Positions 44,101-54,768 of a DNA stretch of 64,000 nucleotides are shown piece by piece; the first letter of the stretch is position 1; every line of letters starts with the position of its first letter. Source of the stretch: Blepharisma japonicum (taxonomy: Eukaryota > Ciliophora > Heterotrichea > Heterotrichida > Blepharismidae); contig CATKHK010000032.1 in NCBI GenBank assembly GCA_949751835.1, positions 62,001 to 126,000 on the forward strand, in the 5' to 3' direction. The notes beneath the pieces were generated by a model. It was not told where the DNA came from. It saw only the letters and a program-made list of their open reading frames with translations, and ran no database searches. The position numbers and the translations under genes are program-made.

Positions 44101-46208
44101 GTGTTGATAACCAAATTTTATTAGGCACGAAGCAAAAATTGTATAAATTTGTGAATTTAATTTTTGGGTATAAAAAACAAAATAATGTTCATAAAGACTA
44201 TTTTGAAAGCGCTGTAAAATATATTAAAGCATTGTTAGAAGGAGAAATATGCAGAGAAATTGGAGAAATGATGCTCAATGAAATTAATTTTAAGGGACTT
44301 GCGGAAATTGCATTGGAAATTTATGTGAATTGTATACACCCAAATATGAAATATATTTTTCAAGAAAGAATTGAGGACCAGGTATATTCACATGATTTAA
44401 TTACCAAAATTTGGCTGAAATTTAGATGGCTTTTTAAGTCAGAAAGCTCGAAAGGGATTTCTAGAAAAGATTGAAATACGGCTATGATTGGATTTGACAT
44501 AGTTATCATTAATTTGAAGTTAAGGGATATTTTCCCTAATGAAGATGAGTTAAAATGGCTTGGATTTTCTGATAAGCTGCCTGATCATAAAACTAAGTTT
44601 AATATTGACAGCATCATTCGAAGAATAAATTTCTTAGGAGGTAGAAATGAAAGCATAAGAAACACTAATTTTATGTTTGTGCAAAAAAAATTCTTTAGGG
44701 ACTATTCCAAAGATCTTTCTATGAATATGGCTTATGAGTTTTATCTTTCCTTTATTTCTTCTGTAGAAATCGAAAAAGACGGCAAATTAGAGCAATGCTA
44801 CTTCAAAATCCCTGCGATGATCACTTTTCTCTCAGAAAAGCTGAGAGACCAAATGGCCTTTTCTGTAAGCAGAGACTCACATGAAGAAAAAATGAAATCT
44901 TATTTCCAGCTTGTTGATAAATATAAAAGGCATATGCAGCATTTACAATATTTAAGCAGGTTTAGGAATCTTTCATTTTTCTGTAGTAAGACAAAGACCA
45001 TAGAGAACTTCAGCTATGCTATGGTCGTTTTAATGAATATTTTATTGGTTTGAGGGATGACATCTGTAAATGATACTAATTTAGATGTAGGCTATTTTCC
45101 TGGGACATATTTTTTTAATATTTTTGCATCGATTTTGACAACACTAAGAGTTGTAATATTTTTTTTCAATTTGGCTGAAAATTACCCTTTGATCCTTTAC
45201 GAGCATTTAGAAAAGCCAAAAGACTCAGATATTTATAATATGCCTGCTCTCTACAAATTCCGAGGGACAATATTGATGAGATATTTCGTACAAGACTCAA
45301 CTTCTAGACGTAAAAAGAGAATGGTAGGGTCTGCTATAAAAGGATTTTATATAATGACATCATTCCAGAACTTATATAATATCTTGTTTTTCATTATTGT
45401 CTGTATAGCTTGAAATAACCCTCTTTGGTATTCTGTTTTACTTTTGGACATTCTTTATAGAAGTGAGGAGCTCAGGAATATTGTAAAAGCTGTCACTTTA
45501 AACTGGAGGCAGCTAGGACTAGCCTTAATATTAGGGTGCTTTTTTGTGTATATTTTTAGCATTGGGGCGTTTTTGTGGCTTGGAGAATACTATATAACTC
45601 AAGCAGAAGGTGCCCAGTTAACTACTTATTGTGACACGTTGCTTATCTGCTCAGCCAGCACTTTAAATATTGGAATTAGATCAGGCGGAGGGATAGGTGA
45701 TGGCATAAAATCCCCTATAATCTCAGACAACTTATACGGCTTCAGAATGCTTTTTGACATCATGTTCTTTATCATTGTAATTGTAATCATGTTAAATATT
45801 ATTTTCGGTATTATTATAGATACTTTTGGAGAACTCCGTGACGAAAGAAACGCAATAGAAAAAGACAATAAATCAATCTGCTTCATCTGTGGACGAATGA
45901 AGTCAGAATTTGAGTTGAGAGGCTCAGGGTGGACTGCACACATTCAATCAGAGCACAGTGTTTGGGCATATTTAGCATATTTAATATCAATCCAAAGAAA
46001 ATGGCTAACTGACTGTGATGGGATTGAAAAACACGTAAAATTGAAAATGAGGCAAAAAGATGTGAGCTTTATGCCTCAAAGCTCAGCTTGTTTAAAAGAA
46101 AATAAAAGAAAAACTGGGACTATTGAAGAAAGAATGAGCGAATTAAGCATAGGAATTGAAGGTGTAGGGCTTGCTTTAGCAAAATATAAAAAAACATTAA
46201 AAAAATAA
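38130..46208 (+). CDS. Inositol 1,4,5-trisphosphate receptor calcium channel with EF-hand pair
   Basis: A 2692-residue intracellular calcium-release channel, about the length of animal IP3 receptors. Seven in-frame TGA codons at otherwise unbroken positions are read as Trp; there is no intron in 8 kb. N-terminal ligand-binding/MIR region at residues about 40-430 (GDLILLMIQSPNKIYSGCLS; GERIQLHHFHSQGYVSV), RIH-type helical repeats follow. Near residues 1595 and 1631 lie two canonical EF-hand loops (DSDKNKTIDFNE, DQDGDGSITYQE) spaced 36 residues. The C-terminus has six membrane helices and the IP3-receptor selectivity filter SGGGIGDGI at 2519-2524, then IMLNIIFGIIIDTFGELRDE and the cytosolic Cys/His element CFICGRM... 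HIQSEH. The filter and Cys/His element mark it as IP3 receptor rather than ryanodine receptor. Confidence 0.95.
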
Positions 46209-46256
46209 AATTTTAATAAAAAGAGTTCTCTGGCGGTCTCCATATTTAAATTTATA

Positions 46257-46745
46257 ATGCTAGATAGCCGAATCCCTCACAGCGACCTTCTAACGCATTC
46301 TTTTCTTACCCCAACACACTCTAAATCATACCGTAAGAAAAACTCCAGAAAAAGAAAAAGAAAAACAAATGACCAGATTTTACTCCTGCAAAGGGAATTT
46401 GAAAATAACCCAGAATGAAGCAAAGAGTCATTAGCCCGCCTAACAAAATTAACTGGCCTAAGTGAAGCTCAAGTGTACAAATGGGGCTGGGACCAGAAAA
46501 AAAAGATTGAGTTTTCTTCATATTCCAAGTCATCATCCTCGGTCAGTTTGGCTCAGCTTTTTGAAGACACTTGTGTACAAATTTGTTGGAAGCCTCAAGA
46601 AAATAACATAGTAGAGCTGCCTGTGGATAATAATATGAAGTGCAGAGAAATTATGCAGCCACTTGGGGTTGACATGGATTTATTAACGATTCAAAAATCT
46701 TATCGAAGTAATATGGAAGCCTTTGGGCTTCGTAGGAATATATAG
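46257..46745 (+). CDS. Divergent homeodomain protein
   Basis: A 162-residue nuclear-type protein. Residues about 34-85 fit a homeodomain: basic arm RKRKRKTND, helix 1 QILLLQREFENNPEWS, helix 2 KESLARLTKLTGLS, recognition helix EAQVYKWGWDQKKK. Trp76 matches the invariant homeodomain Trp48, but the Asn51 position holds Asp79, and Phe49 is Gly. One in-frame TGA (in NNPEW) is Trp. A short Ser-rich stretch and a small acidic C-terminal part follow; no second domain is recognised. It starts 49 bp after the IP3 receptor stop, same strand. Stop is TAG. Confidence 0.72.
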
Positions 46746-46998
46746 GGAGATATTTAATGCTAATTTTTATGAGAAATTTGTTTTTACTGTCTATGTAAAT
46801 TTATAATAGTTTTTAAATATGCTTTGTAAAGATGATCAAGAATTGGCATTCTTCCCCTTGCTCAGCTGCTTATATTGTTTTTAAGATACAATTATACTAT
46901 TTTGTTATAAGTAGATCTTTTTTTAAAAGAATATTAAATTAAATTGATTTGGCTACAATTTTACATTTTGTTTAAACGTTATGCTATTTATAAAGCTA

Positions 46999-47631
46999 TC
47001 AAGGAGTAAAGTCATTAAAATTCTCGAATCCTTCATCTTCATTTTTGTTTTTATATACTGTGGTTATATAAGGTTCATGCTTCTTGCAGCTTTGATGTCT
47101 CTTAAGTGAAGCATTTTCTTGAGTCCTAATTCTCAGTGTTTTGCATGCAAACGACAAAGAATCATTTTGGTTTTCTAGATCTGAGCTTCTATTTCTTCTC
47201 ATATTCATGCTTGCAATTTTATGCACTTTTCTTCTAGTAAGAAAACTGCTTATTAGGTTTGCATTTGGCTTTTTCACAGCTTTAAAATGAGGCTTAAATT
47301 CTTTATTAACCACTGGCATGAATTTCTGTAAATGAAAGCTATTAGAGCTGAATTTTTCAATAAAATTAGCTTGAAATGAGGTAAATCTTTTGTGGTAAGG
47401 ATGATTTAATTTAAATAGTAGCTTTGAGTCTTTTTGCTCAAGTTTATTTGAATAGAGACGACCAGGAGATTTAGGACTTGAATCTTTTTGGGCAATAGTC
47501 TGGAAACTTAAAGACTGTATATCATATGAGGTATTTAATCTTTTCTTTGGAGAGGAATCAATAGAGTGATTTCTTTTGAGCTTTTCTGGGAATGGCTCGA
47601 AGTTTACTTGAGGAATAGGAACTCTTTTCAT
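46999..47631 (-). CDS. Hypothetical basic protein
   Basis: A 210-residue, strongly basic, Ser-rich protein without a recognised domain (examples: SIDSSPKKRLNTSYD, SSFLTRRKVHKIASM). Likely disordered; several SP/SS-basic sites suggest phosphorylation. Ends in TAA; no intron or TGA. Possibly ciliate-specific. Confidence 0.6.
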   Translation of the reverse strand: MKRVPIPQVNFEPFPEKLKRNHSIDSSPKKRLNTSYDIQSLSFQTIAQKDSSPKSPGRLYSNKLEQKDSKLLFKLNHPYHKRFTSFQANFIEKFSSNSFHLQKFMPVVNKEFKPHFKAVKKPNANLISSFLTRRKVHKIASMNMRRNRSSDLENQNDSLSFACKTLRIRTQENASLKRHQSCKKHEPYITTVYKNKNEDEGFENFNDFTP

Positions 47632-47947
47632 TTGATCTAAAAATTATTAGACCTTCACATTTTTGTTTTTTATATAATTGCTGGCTTTCAAGAAATTTAT
47701 AAGAGATATAAGTGAACAGTATTTATAAATAAATTAATTTAGGTCTTAATTTTTTGTGATACAGATGATAAGCAGAAAATAAATAAACTATATGAAAATA
47801 TTATTTAGAGCATAATATAGTTCTTAAAAATTGCTTAATATGTAAATTTTTTTAAATTTTGTAAAAAGATATATCACACCAAATTGTTTTAATTTAAATT
47901 TTGTATAATAAAATCAGAGAAGCTTCTATTAGATTTGTTGATTAAAT
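47632..47947. other. Divergent intergenic region, nothing recognised
   Basis: About 315 bp of AT-rich DNA separating the starts of two divergent genes for basic proteins; presumably both promoters. No coding frame seen. Confidence 0.5.
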
Positions 47948-48547
47948 ATGAACCCAAATTTTGAGACGCATAAAGTCAGGCATCTCAGAAGGACACATTC
48001 TACTATTCTAAGCAAAAAACTCGAAAACGAAAAGCAAAATAAAGCAAATATCGAAGCCTCAGAAACCGTTAAAAGACCGGTAGACAGACATCAACGAACT
48101 AAAACTGAATTTGATGAACTATATGATACAAGCCCCAGCCTTAAAAAAGAAAAGCTAATAGTTGCAAGAAGTTTAAGGTCCTTTGATGATGTTATGAGAA
48201 TTCGAAGAGGCAGAAAAAGTACAGCGGACGAGTCTATTAAAAAGCTACATGAAAGCACAAATAATTTAACAACAAGAGTGAGTGATTGCTTTATAAAAGA
48301 AAAAATGATTAGTGAAGAGCTTAAAAAGGACTCCCAGCTCTTTAAGCACCAAATTTCCCGAAGTATTCACGAATTAACTGTACAGCCTGAGATGATGATA
48401 TCGAAGAACGAAAAAGAATTTTTATCGAAAATTTATAAAAATTTCAGGCCGAAATTGTACACGATTACAAAAAGTGGAGTTTCCTACCGACATTCAACGC
48501 AAAGAAAAACATATTCGCTTAAAAATAAATTTAACCTAGTTTTGTAA
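47948..48547 (+). CDS. Hypothetical basic protein
   Basis: A 199-residue basic protein with no recognised family. The first half is rich in Arg, Lys, Thr and Ser (RHLRRTHSTILSKKLENEKQ); the middle is helical (KLHESTNNLTTRVSDCFIKE), and the end is basic (YRHSTQRKTYSLKNKFN). It shares general composition with the divergent neighbour but I see no clear alignment between them. No intron or TGA. Confidence 0.6.
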   Translation: MNPNFETHKVRHLRRTHSTILSKKLENEKQNKANIEASETVKRPVDRHQRTKTEFDELYDTSPSLKKEKLIVARSLRSFDDVMRIRRGRKSTADESIKKLHESTNNLTTRVSDCFIKEKMISEELKKDSQLFKHQISRSIHELTVQPEMMISKNEKEFLSKIYKNFRPKLYTITKSGVSYRHSTQRKTYSLKNKFNLVL

Positions 48548-48562
48548 TAAATAATCTAACCA

Positions 48563-49396
48563 TTAATTAGTTCCAGCACACGGGTCGCATATATACTGTT
48601 CACAAATAGGGAATTCCATATTAAATACAATCAGTGAGAGGGCTGTGAAATAGATTATAACACCTATAAAACTCCCATAAATAATATAGCACCATCGCCT
48701 TTCTGACTCTTCTCTTGGAATTAATGCAAAACCTAATAGACCGCCTGAAATAAAGCCACCTATATGTCCAGCTATGTCAATATTAGCTGCATCATAAGCA
48801 GACCCAAAACTAATCGCCACAATTATGATATAGACCAGCAAGTTAAAATCCCTACCTGGGCCAAATTTGTGCCAATTATAGGCATAATAGCAGCCAAAGT
48901 TAGCAAAGACTCCAAATAAAGATGTAGAAGCTCCTACAGAGACGTTTTGAGAATCCCAATACGCGCTGAAAAGGTTTCCTCCGATTCCAGAAATTATATA
49001 AATAAGTATAAACTTATAAGTCTGATAATATTTTTCTACAGCAAAGCCAATTCTTAGCTGAAAAAATGCATTGAACTATTTTACTATTACCAAAATATGA
49101 AGAGTATTAGCATGAAGCAAAATAGGAAGCACTAATCTTCATAAATGAGATTTTAGCACAATAGATGGAGTATACTAAATACAAGTCACCTTTGCCCCAA
49201 ATGTATATAAAGTGCATATAGTAGGCTCAACACTTAAAGTAAAACCAAGTGTAACTAAATAAATAGCGATCTGAGACACTGTTATAATAAAAGTAAAACT
49301 TTTAATAGAGAAGTCAGGAAATATCTTTTCTATATTGAATGCAGGCTGTTGGTTTGAAATAGGTCTATCAAATTCAAAGTGTCTTATATTTGACAT
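48563..49396 (-). CDS. Rhomboid intramembrane serine protease
   Basis: A 267-residue polytopic protein. Once two 15-nt introns (49175-49189 and 49076-49090, both phase 0) are removed the rhomboid core is complete: HLWRLVLPILLHANTLHILF (WR box and the helix-2 His/Asn), catalytic serine in VGASTSLFGVFANFG, helical GxxxG-like IIIVAISFG, and the catalytic His in IDIAGHIGGFISGGLLG. So it is predicted active. It is of the eukaryotic secretory (PARL-unlike) type with an N-terminal cytosolic tail and an extra C-terminal helix ending in a Cys-rich tail (CEQYICDPCAG). One TGA is Trp, in the conserved LWRL box. The first intron has GTGA rather than GTAA or GTAT at its start. Confidence 0.9.
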
Positions 49397-49555
49397 TTAT
49401 TACTATTACACAAATTGGTTTACATATTAAAATAATAATATCTAATGTTAATAGGCATTAAACCTCTTGCTTTATTGATTGCTAAAAAACTATAACTGCA
49501 AAATATTTAAAAAAATATTGATGCCTTATTAGTAATTTAGCAAATTCTCTAATAT

Positions 49556-50890
49556 CTAATGAGTGTGAGTCTTTTCGCATAAAAAATATATTTCATTATA
49601 AGAAAATTGGCAAGGGTCAGAATCCGAAGAAAGATCTAGCATAACTTTTCTGGAATTTTTCCTTTTACCTAAAGTCTCTGAAGTGTGGAGATATTTCCAT
49701 GTTTTGTTTCTTGAGCCCCTGTCTTGGAGAATTCATTTGTCATTTTTATATGATATAGATGCATGGACTTTAGACATCTTTTGGTCACTATAAAAACATA
49801 ATCGATTCTTATGGCTCCTTCCAATCAGTTGCGCTGCTTCAGTGGGCTCAATTACCAGCTCAGAATCAGAAGAATTTGGGGTCATGACCTTAACTTTTAG
49901 TTCGTCGTCTGTTCCTATTTGAAACTCAAAAATTGACACTCCCATCAAGATTTTTTCAAAATTCGTAATTACAGTCTCATGAATTTGCACTTTGCAGGTG
50001 CCAAATTTAGACGCGCTTTCATATAAGACGAGATTCCCATTATCTAATTCAAAGCATAAGATGCTATCTAGCCCAGGTATTTCTAGCTCAGGCCTTGGGT
50101 ATCCTTCTAGCACTGGGCCGATATACCTAGGTCACTCTCCTTTTAGGAAAAATAAAAACTGATTATGTGCTTCAACGAATTGCCTTAAATCTTCAGGGCA
50201 CCCATTAACTGTGATTTTTCAACATTGAACTGTTCCAGTAGGCTCATCGACTAATTGAGGCTTATTTCATTTATTTGGCCCTATAATATCACTTTGTGTT
50301 AGGTCTGCTTTCGGAATATCATAACCATATCCCTGAATATCACCTTTTGGCTGTTTTTTGAGCCCCTGCTGTATTTTAGATCCCTGCATCTCCTTTGGCC
50401 CCGGATCATCTTGTTTAAAATACTCTGGTGGAATATATTTTTGTTGTTTATTAATTTTTGGAATACTCTTAATCATTGACTCATTAGCTTCAGATTTAAA
50501 GCTTCTATCAAACTCTATATTTGGGGCATAAGCATCTTTTCTGCTCTCCATATGCCCTCTATCGAAGCCTTCAAAAGAATCGCCATTGCCTTTGAGGAAT
50601 TCTTCGAATTCCTGGTTTCGTGAAATTAGCTCACTTCTCATAACCACAGCAGCCAGATGTGAGAAAACGCTGATAAGCTCAATGTCATTGTTTCCTCCAC
50701 TGCTTGTCAGGTCAATGACTATTGTAAAAAGTTGCTGGAGAGCTGGATTTGAGTTTTTCAATGCAAACAATGATGAGGCTCTAATAAAGTCTCGGATTCT
50801 TCGCTTGCGAGCATTGCTGTTGCCACCGACATCTTTAGAAGAAAGTTCATTGAGAATGCATGAAATAATTCCACCTAGCTCATCTTCCAT
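49556..50890 (-). CDS. FHA-domain protein with duplicated N-terminal module
   Basis: A 444-residue protein. N-terminal module at residues 1-95 (MEDELGGIISCILNELSSKD ... SSGGNNDIELISVFSHLAAV) is shared with the small gene at 52022-52375. A disordered Pro/Lys/Gln-rich linker follows, then a conserved-looking region (GPNKWNKPQLVDEPTGTVQC), and a C-terminal FHA phosphothreonine-binding domain near residue 350-410 (IGRSHKNRLCF, SKVHASISYKNDKWILQD, RGSRNKTW). The FHA Gly-Arg, Ser, His and Asn key positions are present. At least four in-frame TGA codons are Trp. Stop TAG at 49556-49558. No intron. Partner unknown. Confidence 0.82.
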
Positions 50891-50899
50891 TTTTATAAG
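50886..50899 (-). promoter_or_regulatory. 14-bp element over the start codon, shared with the paralogue at 52371-52384
   Basis: CTTATAAAAATGGA on the minus strand covers the ATG of the FHA gene and is identical at 52371-52384 over the start of its shortened paralogue. Either a conserved core promoter/leader or a leftover of the duplication. Confidence 0.4.
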
Positions 50900-52021
50900 G
50901 GGATTCTATCTATATTTTCGTTTGACAATTTATATGGTAAAATCATTGATTTTTGATATCAGAATTAATATAAATCGTAATAAGACTGCATAAATAATCT
51001 TGAACAATGTTTTACTAAATAAATTTTGTAATTTAAAAGATTTTAAGCTTCATAATAGTTTAAATATATTGAATTTTATAAGCAGTCATGATTTGTGATT
51101 TCTTATTTGTGATATTTTGTAAATCTCTTATCATTTTTGATATATTTTTAAGGATTGCAAAATTTTATTTTTTTTCTGTGTAAATTTCAAAGTGAAGAAG
51201 ATGCTAAAAAAATAAAGAGCTTGTAAGAGGCAAATTCATATATTTTTTATGCAAAAATCAAATACCGCAAATATTTCGTTCCAACTGTTTTCATTATTAA
51301 ATCATCAATGATCAGACTTCATTTCTTTTATATTATAACATTAATTGATAATTTTAAAAGATAGTTATCGTATTAGAGGCATGCTATTAATAATTTTGAC
51401 TGCAGATGGCTTTTATAAAATTTGATTGCCTTCACTATTCCTAAGACATATTTAATTATAATAATAAAAATGGGATAAATTTCTAATGTTCCAAATGGTG
51501 AAAATTCTTTGAAGGTTTCTGGTTAAATAATGATGACAGCCTGGCGCGGATTCCTTTGCTTACAGCTGAACCCCAACATTTTATTAGATGGAATATTCTA
51601 AACCACTTTTATAGATCACACCTTATTAGCCGCTAAAATATTATTTAAATTTTTTATTAAACTTTATTAAAGTTATTGCTCTCCTTGATAAGAAAAATTC
51701 TATATAGTAATTTCCTAGACTTTCAATAATTTGTAAAATTGAGATAATTTTGATTTATTAAATATAGGTGAATTTTTTAATTTTGGCTGCTAATAATCAT
51801 ATTATGTTTAGTTACTTTTATTGTGTTCATAAACTCAAAATCAAACAAAACAATTTTTTTCAGCTTCAAATTGAAGCTTACCTATTCAATTGCTTAGAAG
51901 GCAAAGCAAACTGCAATTTTCCCAAAATTAATAAACATATAAAAGTTTCTGTCTGAAGATTTTTGGGACTCATAATCACTCTTTTTTAAAACTGCCCTTT
52001 AAGATTATATTTTTTTTGAGA
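50891..52021. other. Gene-poor stretch between the FHA gene and its shortened paralogue
   Basis: About 1.1 kb, AT-rich. A 62-codon plus-strand frame at 51768-51956 is probably chance. A short GC-richer patch at 51521-51580 contains a C-box-like ATGATGA (51530-51536) and a D-box-like CTGA (51566-51569), noted as a weak snoRNA candidate. Nothing else is supported. Confidence 0.45.
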
Positions 52022-52375
52022 TTAATTATTACTTTTGGCAGTAGCCTTCACAATATCGGTTTGGCCCAATGGTGGAGCTTCTTGTCTTTCATTTTCAAAC
52101 TCATATATTCTTGAAAATAAATCACGTCCCATAATTAAAGCAGCAAGTTGTGAGAAAACGTGGAGAATCTCTTTATCATTGTTTCCTCCCCTGCTTGCCA
52201 TAACAGCTACATATCTAAAAACATCTTTAACCTGCTCACAATTTGAGGTCCTCAATATATTTTCACAGGTGTCGGATATAATTCGTCTCACTTTTTCCTT
52301 TTTAGCATCGTTATTACTTCTAACAGAAAGCTCATTAAGAATGCATGAAATAGATCCGCAGAGCTCATTATCCAT
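52022..52375 (-). CDS. Shortened paralogue of the FHA protein N-terminal module
   Basis: A 117-residue protein homologous to residues 1-95 of the FHA protein at 49556-50890: both start MxxELxGxISCILNELS, and both have the block (S/R)GGNNDxExxxVFSxLAAxxM. The FHA domain and the linker are absent; the protein ends with a short unrelated tail (GQTDIVKATAKSNN). It is in the same orientation about 1.1 kb upstream, so a partial tandem duplication is the likely origin. The frame is intact, so it may be a functional stand-alone module or a young partial copy. No intron or TGA. Confidence 0.7.
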   Translation of the reverse strand: MDNELCGSISCILNELSVRSNNDAKKEKVRRIISDTCENILRTSNCEQVKDVFRYVAVMASRGGNNDKEILHVFSQLAALIMGRDLFSRIYEFENERQEAPPLGQTDIVKATAKSNN

Positions 52376-53125
52376 TTTTATAAGCGTATATTATCTATAA
52401 TTCCTTTTAAATAAAGGAAGGTAGTTAGAGCAAGATAATTGACTGAAATATAGATAAATGATAATCATGATATTCAGGGCTTCATTTTTATGGCTCAAAT
52501 ATGCAAAAAAAGCTTTGGTACGTTTTTTTTTCAGCCTGGAATTCTTGCTTTAAAGTTTTATCATGAGGGGCAGTTTAAAATAGTAGAAGTCTCTAAAAAA
52601 ATTTTCATGTGAGAACAAGCTGCTTCGTTTAGATTTTTCAATCTTAAAGCAATTTCAAGATTTTGAAGAGCTTTAAAGCCATCACTTAACACTAATAAGT
52701 TTGAGTAAGTTTGGGTTTCTTCATTTTGTTCTTACTTGAGGTTGCTATTAATATCCTCTCTCTGGATATGCTAATTCCAATTTTTGTTATCCTTTAAAGA
52801 ATGTTTAAGCTATAAACTTTTCAACTGCTATTTGGCACTTATTATAGTAAGATATGAACAATGTAAATAGATGAAATTGGAAAATCTTATACTTTATAAA
52901 TTTTTGCCTCATTTCTAAAAATGCTATCCTTTCTAGATATATGATCAAGATTCTTAACTACTCCAATACGCTGAGATTCCATATTTAATTATAAGCTTAT
53001 AAGGCAGCTTATGAATGTTCTATAAAATTTTCTTCAAATTGTGACCCATCTAATTTCATTTATTTTATCATCTATAATAAACTTAATTTTTTAATTCGCA
53101 ATGGATAATTTTTCATAATAAAAAT
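52376..53125. other. Gene-poor stretch with a possible relic frame
   Basis: About 750 bp. On the minus strand, 52558-52731 is open for 58 codons (TGA as Trp) with a helical-looking product (SDGFKALQNLEIALRLKN...) but it has no start codon and stops close upstream, so I do not call a gene. The rest is AT-rich and blank. Confidence 0.4.
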
Positions 53126-53506
53126 ATGAGCGAGAAGGAGCTTTATTGCTCTGAGTCAAGAGAATTACCCAGAGACAGACGATACGAATATTTTTTGGAG
53201 TTCATGAACAAATCCAAAACTATTTCTATGGAAATGAGAAAAGACAAAAAAGAGATTCGAAGCAAAATAAAGCCAGCTTTTGAATGATCTCAAAGGATAT
53301 TTGGGGATATTTTATTTGGGGTTGGATATGGATATTTGCTTAGCAACTGAATAAAATCAAGAAATATTTATTTTTTCACAGTAGGAGCTTCACTGATAGT
53401 TTTTAGCTATTATGATTACCAAAATGACAAAGTAGACCAATACAAATTAGCAGAAAAATATGAAAAACTTGCGCTGGATTATCACTGCAAGAAATTCAAG
53501 AAGTAA
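53126..53506 (+). CDS. Small protein with a two-helix membrane hairpin
   Basis: A 126-residue protein, visible only when TGA is read as Trp. A charged N-terminal half (MSEKELYCSESRELPRDRRY) is followed by two hydrophobic segments (RIFGDILFGVGYGYLLSNW and NIYFFTVGASLIVFSYYDY) joined by a short basic loop (IKSR), then a Lys-rich C-terminal helix (LAEKYEKLALDYHCKKFKK). This looks like a hairpin membrane protein with both ends on the same side. Two in-frame TGA codons fall at Trp-like positions at helix ends. No family recognised. Confidence 0.72.
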
Positions 53507-54254
53507 ATATAGGAATATAAGTAATAAATTCATATTTTCGATATTTTGTGTTTGATTTTTGATGCTTTTACTTTAATGAAAAAAGATATTATATATTGAA
53601 GATATTTCAAAAGCATTGAAAGTATTCTTCTATATTTAATAGTATTTAAAGCTAGCTATTATGAAATTATCCCTATAGAATCCTTGCTTTACAAAAAGAA
53701 GAAATTTTTACATCTCAGAGCAGCCAAATAGTGATTTTTGGTAAAAATCCCTTTTAGCAGCTGCATAATTATGGGCAAAATTTTTGTTTTCAAAAAGGTT
53801 AGTAATCAGCTTACATAAATATGTATTTATTTTAGTTTTAGAAGATATAAATATTAGCTATTTTATTCATATGCTATTGATTTCAACAAATATAAATAGA
53901 GTCAAGTTCGATAAACAATCATCTAATCAAATTTAAGAAAGAGATTAGATTAATAGATATCAATGATCTGTCAAAACCATTTATATATATATATGAGAAA
54001 AAGCTAGCTAGGTTGGAGAATGAGTTCTAGAATTTTCTAAGTTGTGGCGAATTGGGCATAAACACATATTTGGACTTAGGTATAAAGCTTTATCTTCAGT
54101 CCATGTTCCAGTTCTAAGAACTTTTAGGGGTGACTTAATGAAGCCAATATTCAAAACATTTGAAAATTATCTTTTATTTATATATTCGTAAGAGCCTTAT
54201 TTAAAGAAAAATATATGAATCTATATTTTTTAATGCTAGCATTCTACAATTAAA
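53507..54254. other. Gene-poor stretch with ambiguous open frames
   Basis: About 750 bp, AT-rich. Between about 54020 and 54190 both strands have open frames of about 50 codons, neither with a proper start. Not called. The TATATATATATATGAG-like run near 53982 is a simple repeat. Confidence 0.4.
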
Positions 54255-54692
54255 ATGGGTATTAACGACGAAAGCACTAATACACCCATCAGCTCATGCA
54301 GCTGCAGTTGCTCAATTTCTTTAAACCAACTATTAATGAGAAATAGGGAACTGGAAGAAAAGCTAAAAAATGAAGCCGTAGCAAGAGTAGCTGCAGAAAG
54401 ATTTGTGCTTAAATATTATAATAAACGGATAGAGGCTGGATTATGAGAGATAAACGATACAATAAGGAGGCGTTACAGTAATGATGATGTGAATACTGCA
54501 AATAGAGCAAAGGGTCAGTTAATTGATATTGTAGAAGAACCATGGGATAGTAATAATATTCAGCAAGCAATAAATGTTGCTCAATCAAGAATTCAGAGCT
54601 GCCTTTATGAGTGCAATGATACTATAAGAAGATATTATTCAAATGATGACTATAATACAGCAACTAGAATAAAAAATGCCCTGCGCGAATAA
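54255..54692 (+). CDS. Small protein with an internal 20-residue duplication
   Basis: A 145-residue protein, unrecognised. N-terminal Cys/Ser-rich motif SSCSCSCSISL, a helix (NRELEEKLKNEAVARVAAER), then two copies of the unit NDTIRR(R/Y)YSNDD(V/Y)NTA(N/T)R, at residues about 67-85 and 119-137. One in-frame TGA (Trp) lies between the first helix and the first copy. The two copies are about 80% identical, so this is a recent or constrained internal duplication. No intron. Confidence 0.62.
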
Positions 54693-54768
54693 AACTAATA
54701 CAATATCTCATAATAATTTATGGTAAACATTTTCTATTAATTTATGCCTTTCTATAGCTGACTTTTTA

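Noticed and set aside
38130-46208. Reading the IP3 receptor region as seven or eight separate short genes
   Set aside because: All pieces are in one frame, split only by TGA, and together give one full-length channel in the right domain order.
51768-51956. 62-codon plus-strand frame
   Set aside because: Asn/Lys/Phe-rich composition from AT-rich DNA and no homology that I recognise.
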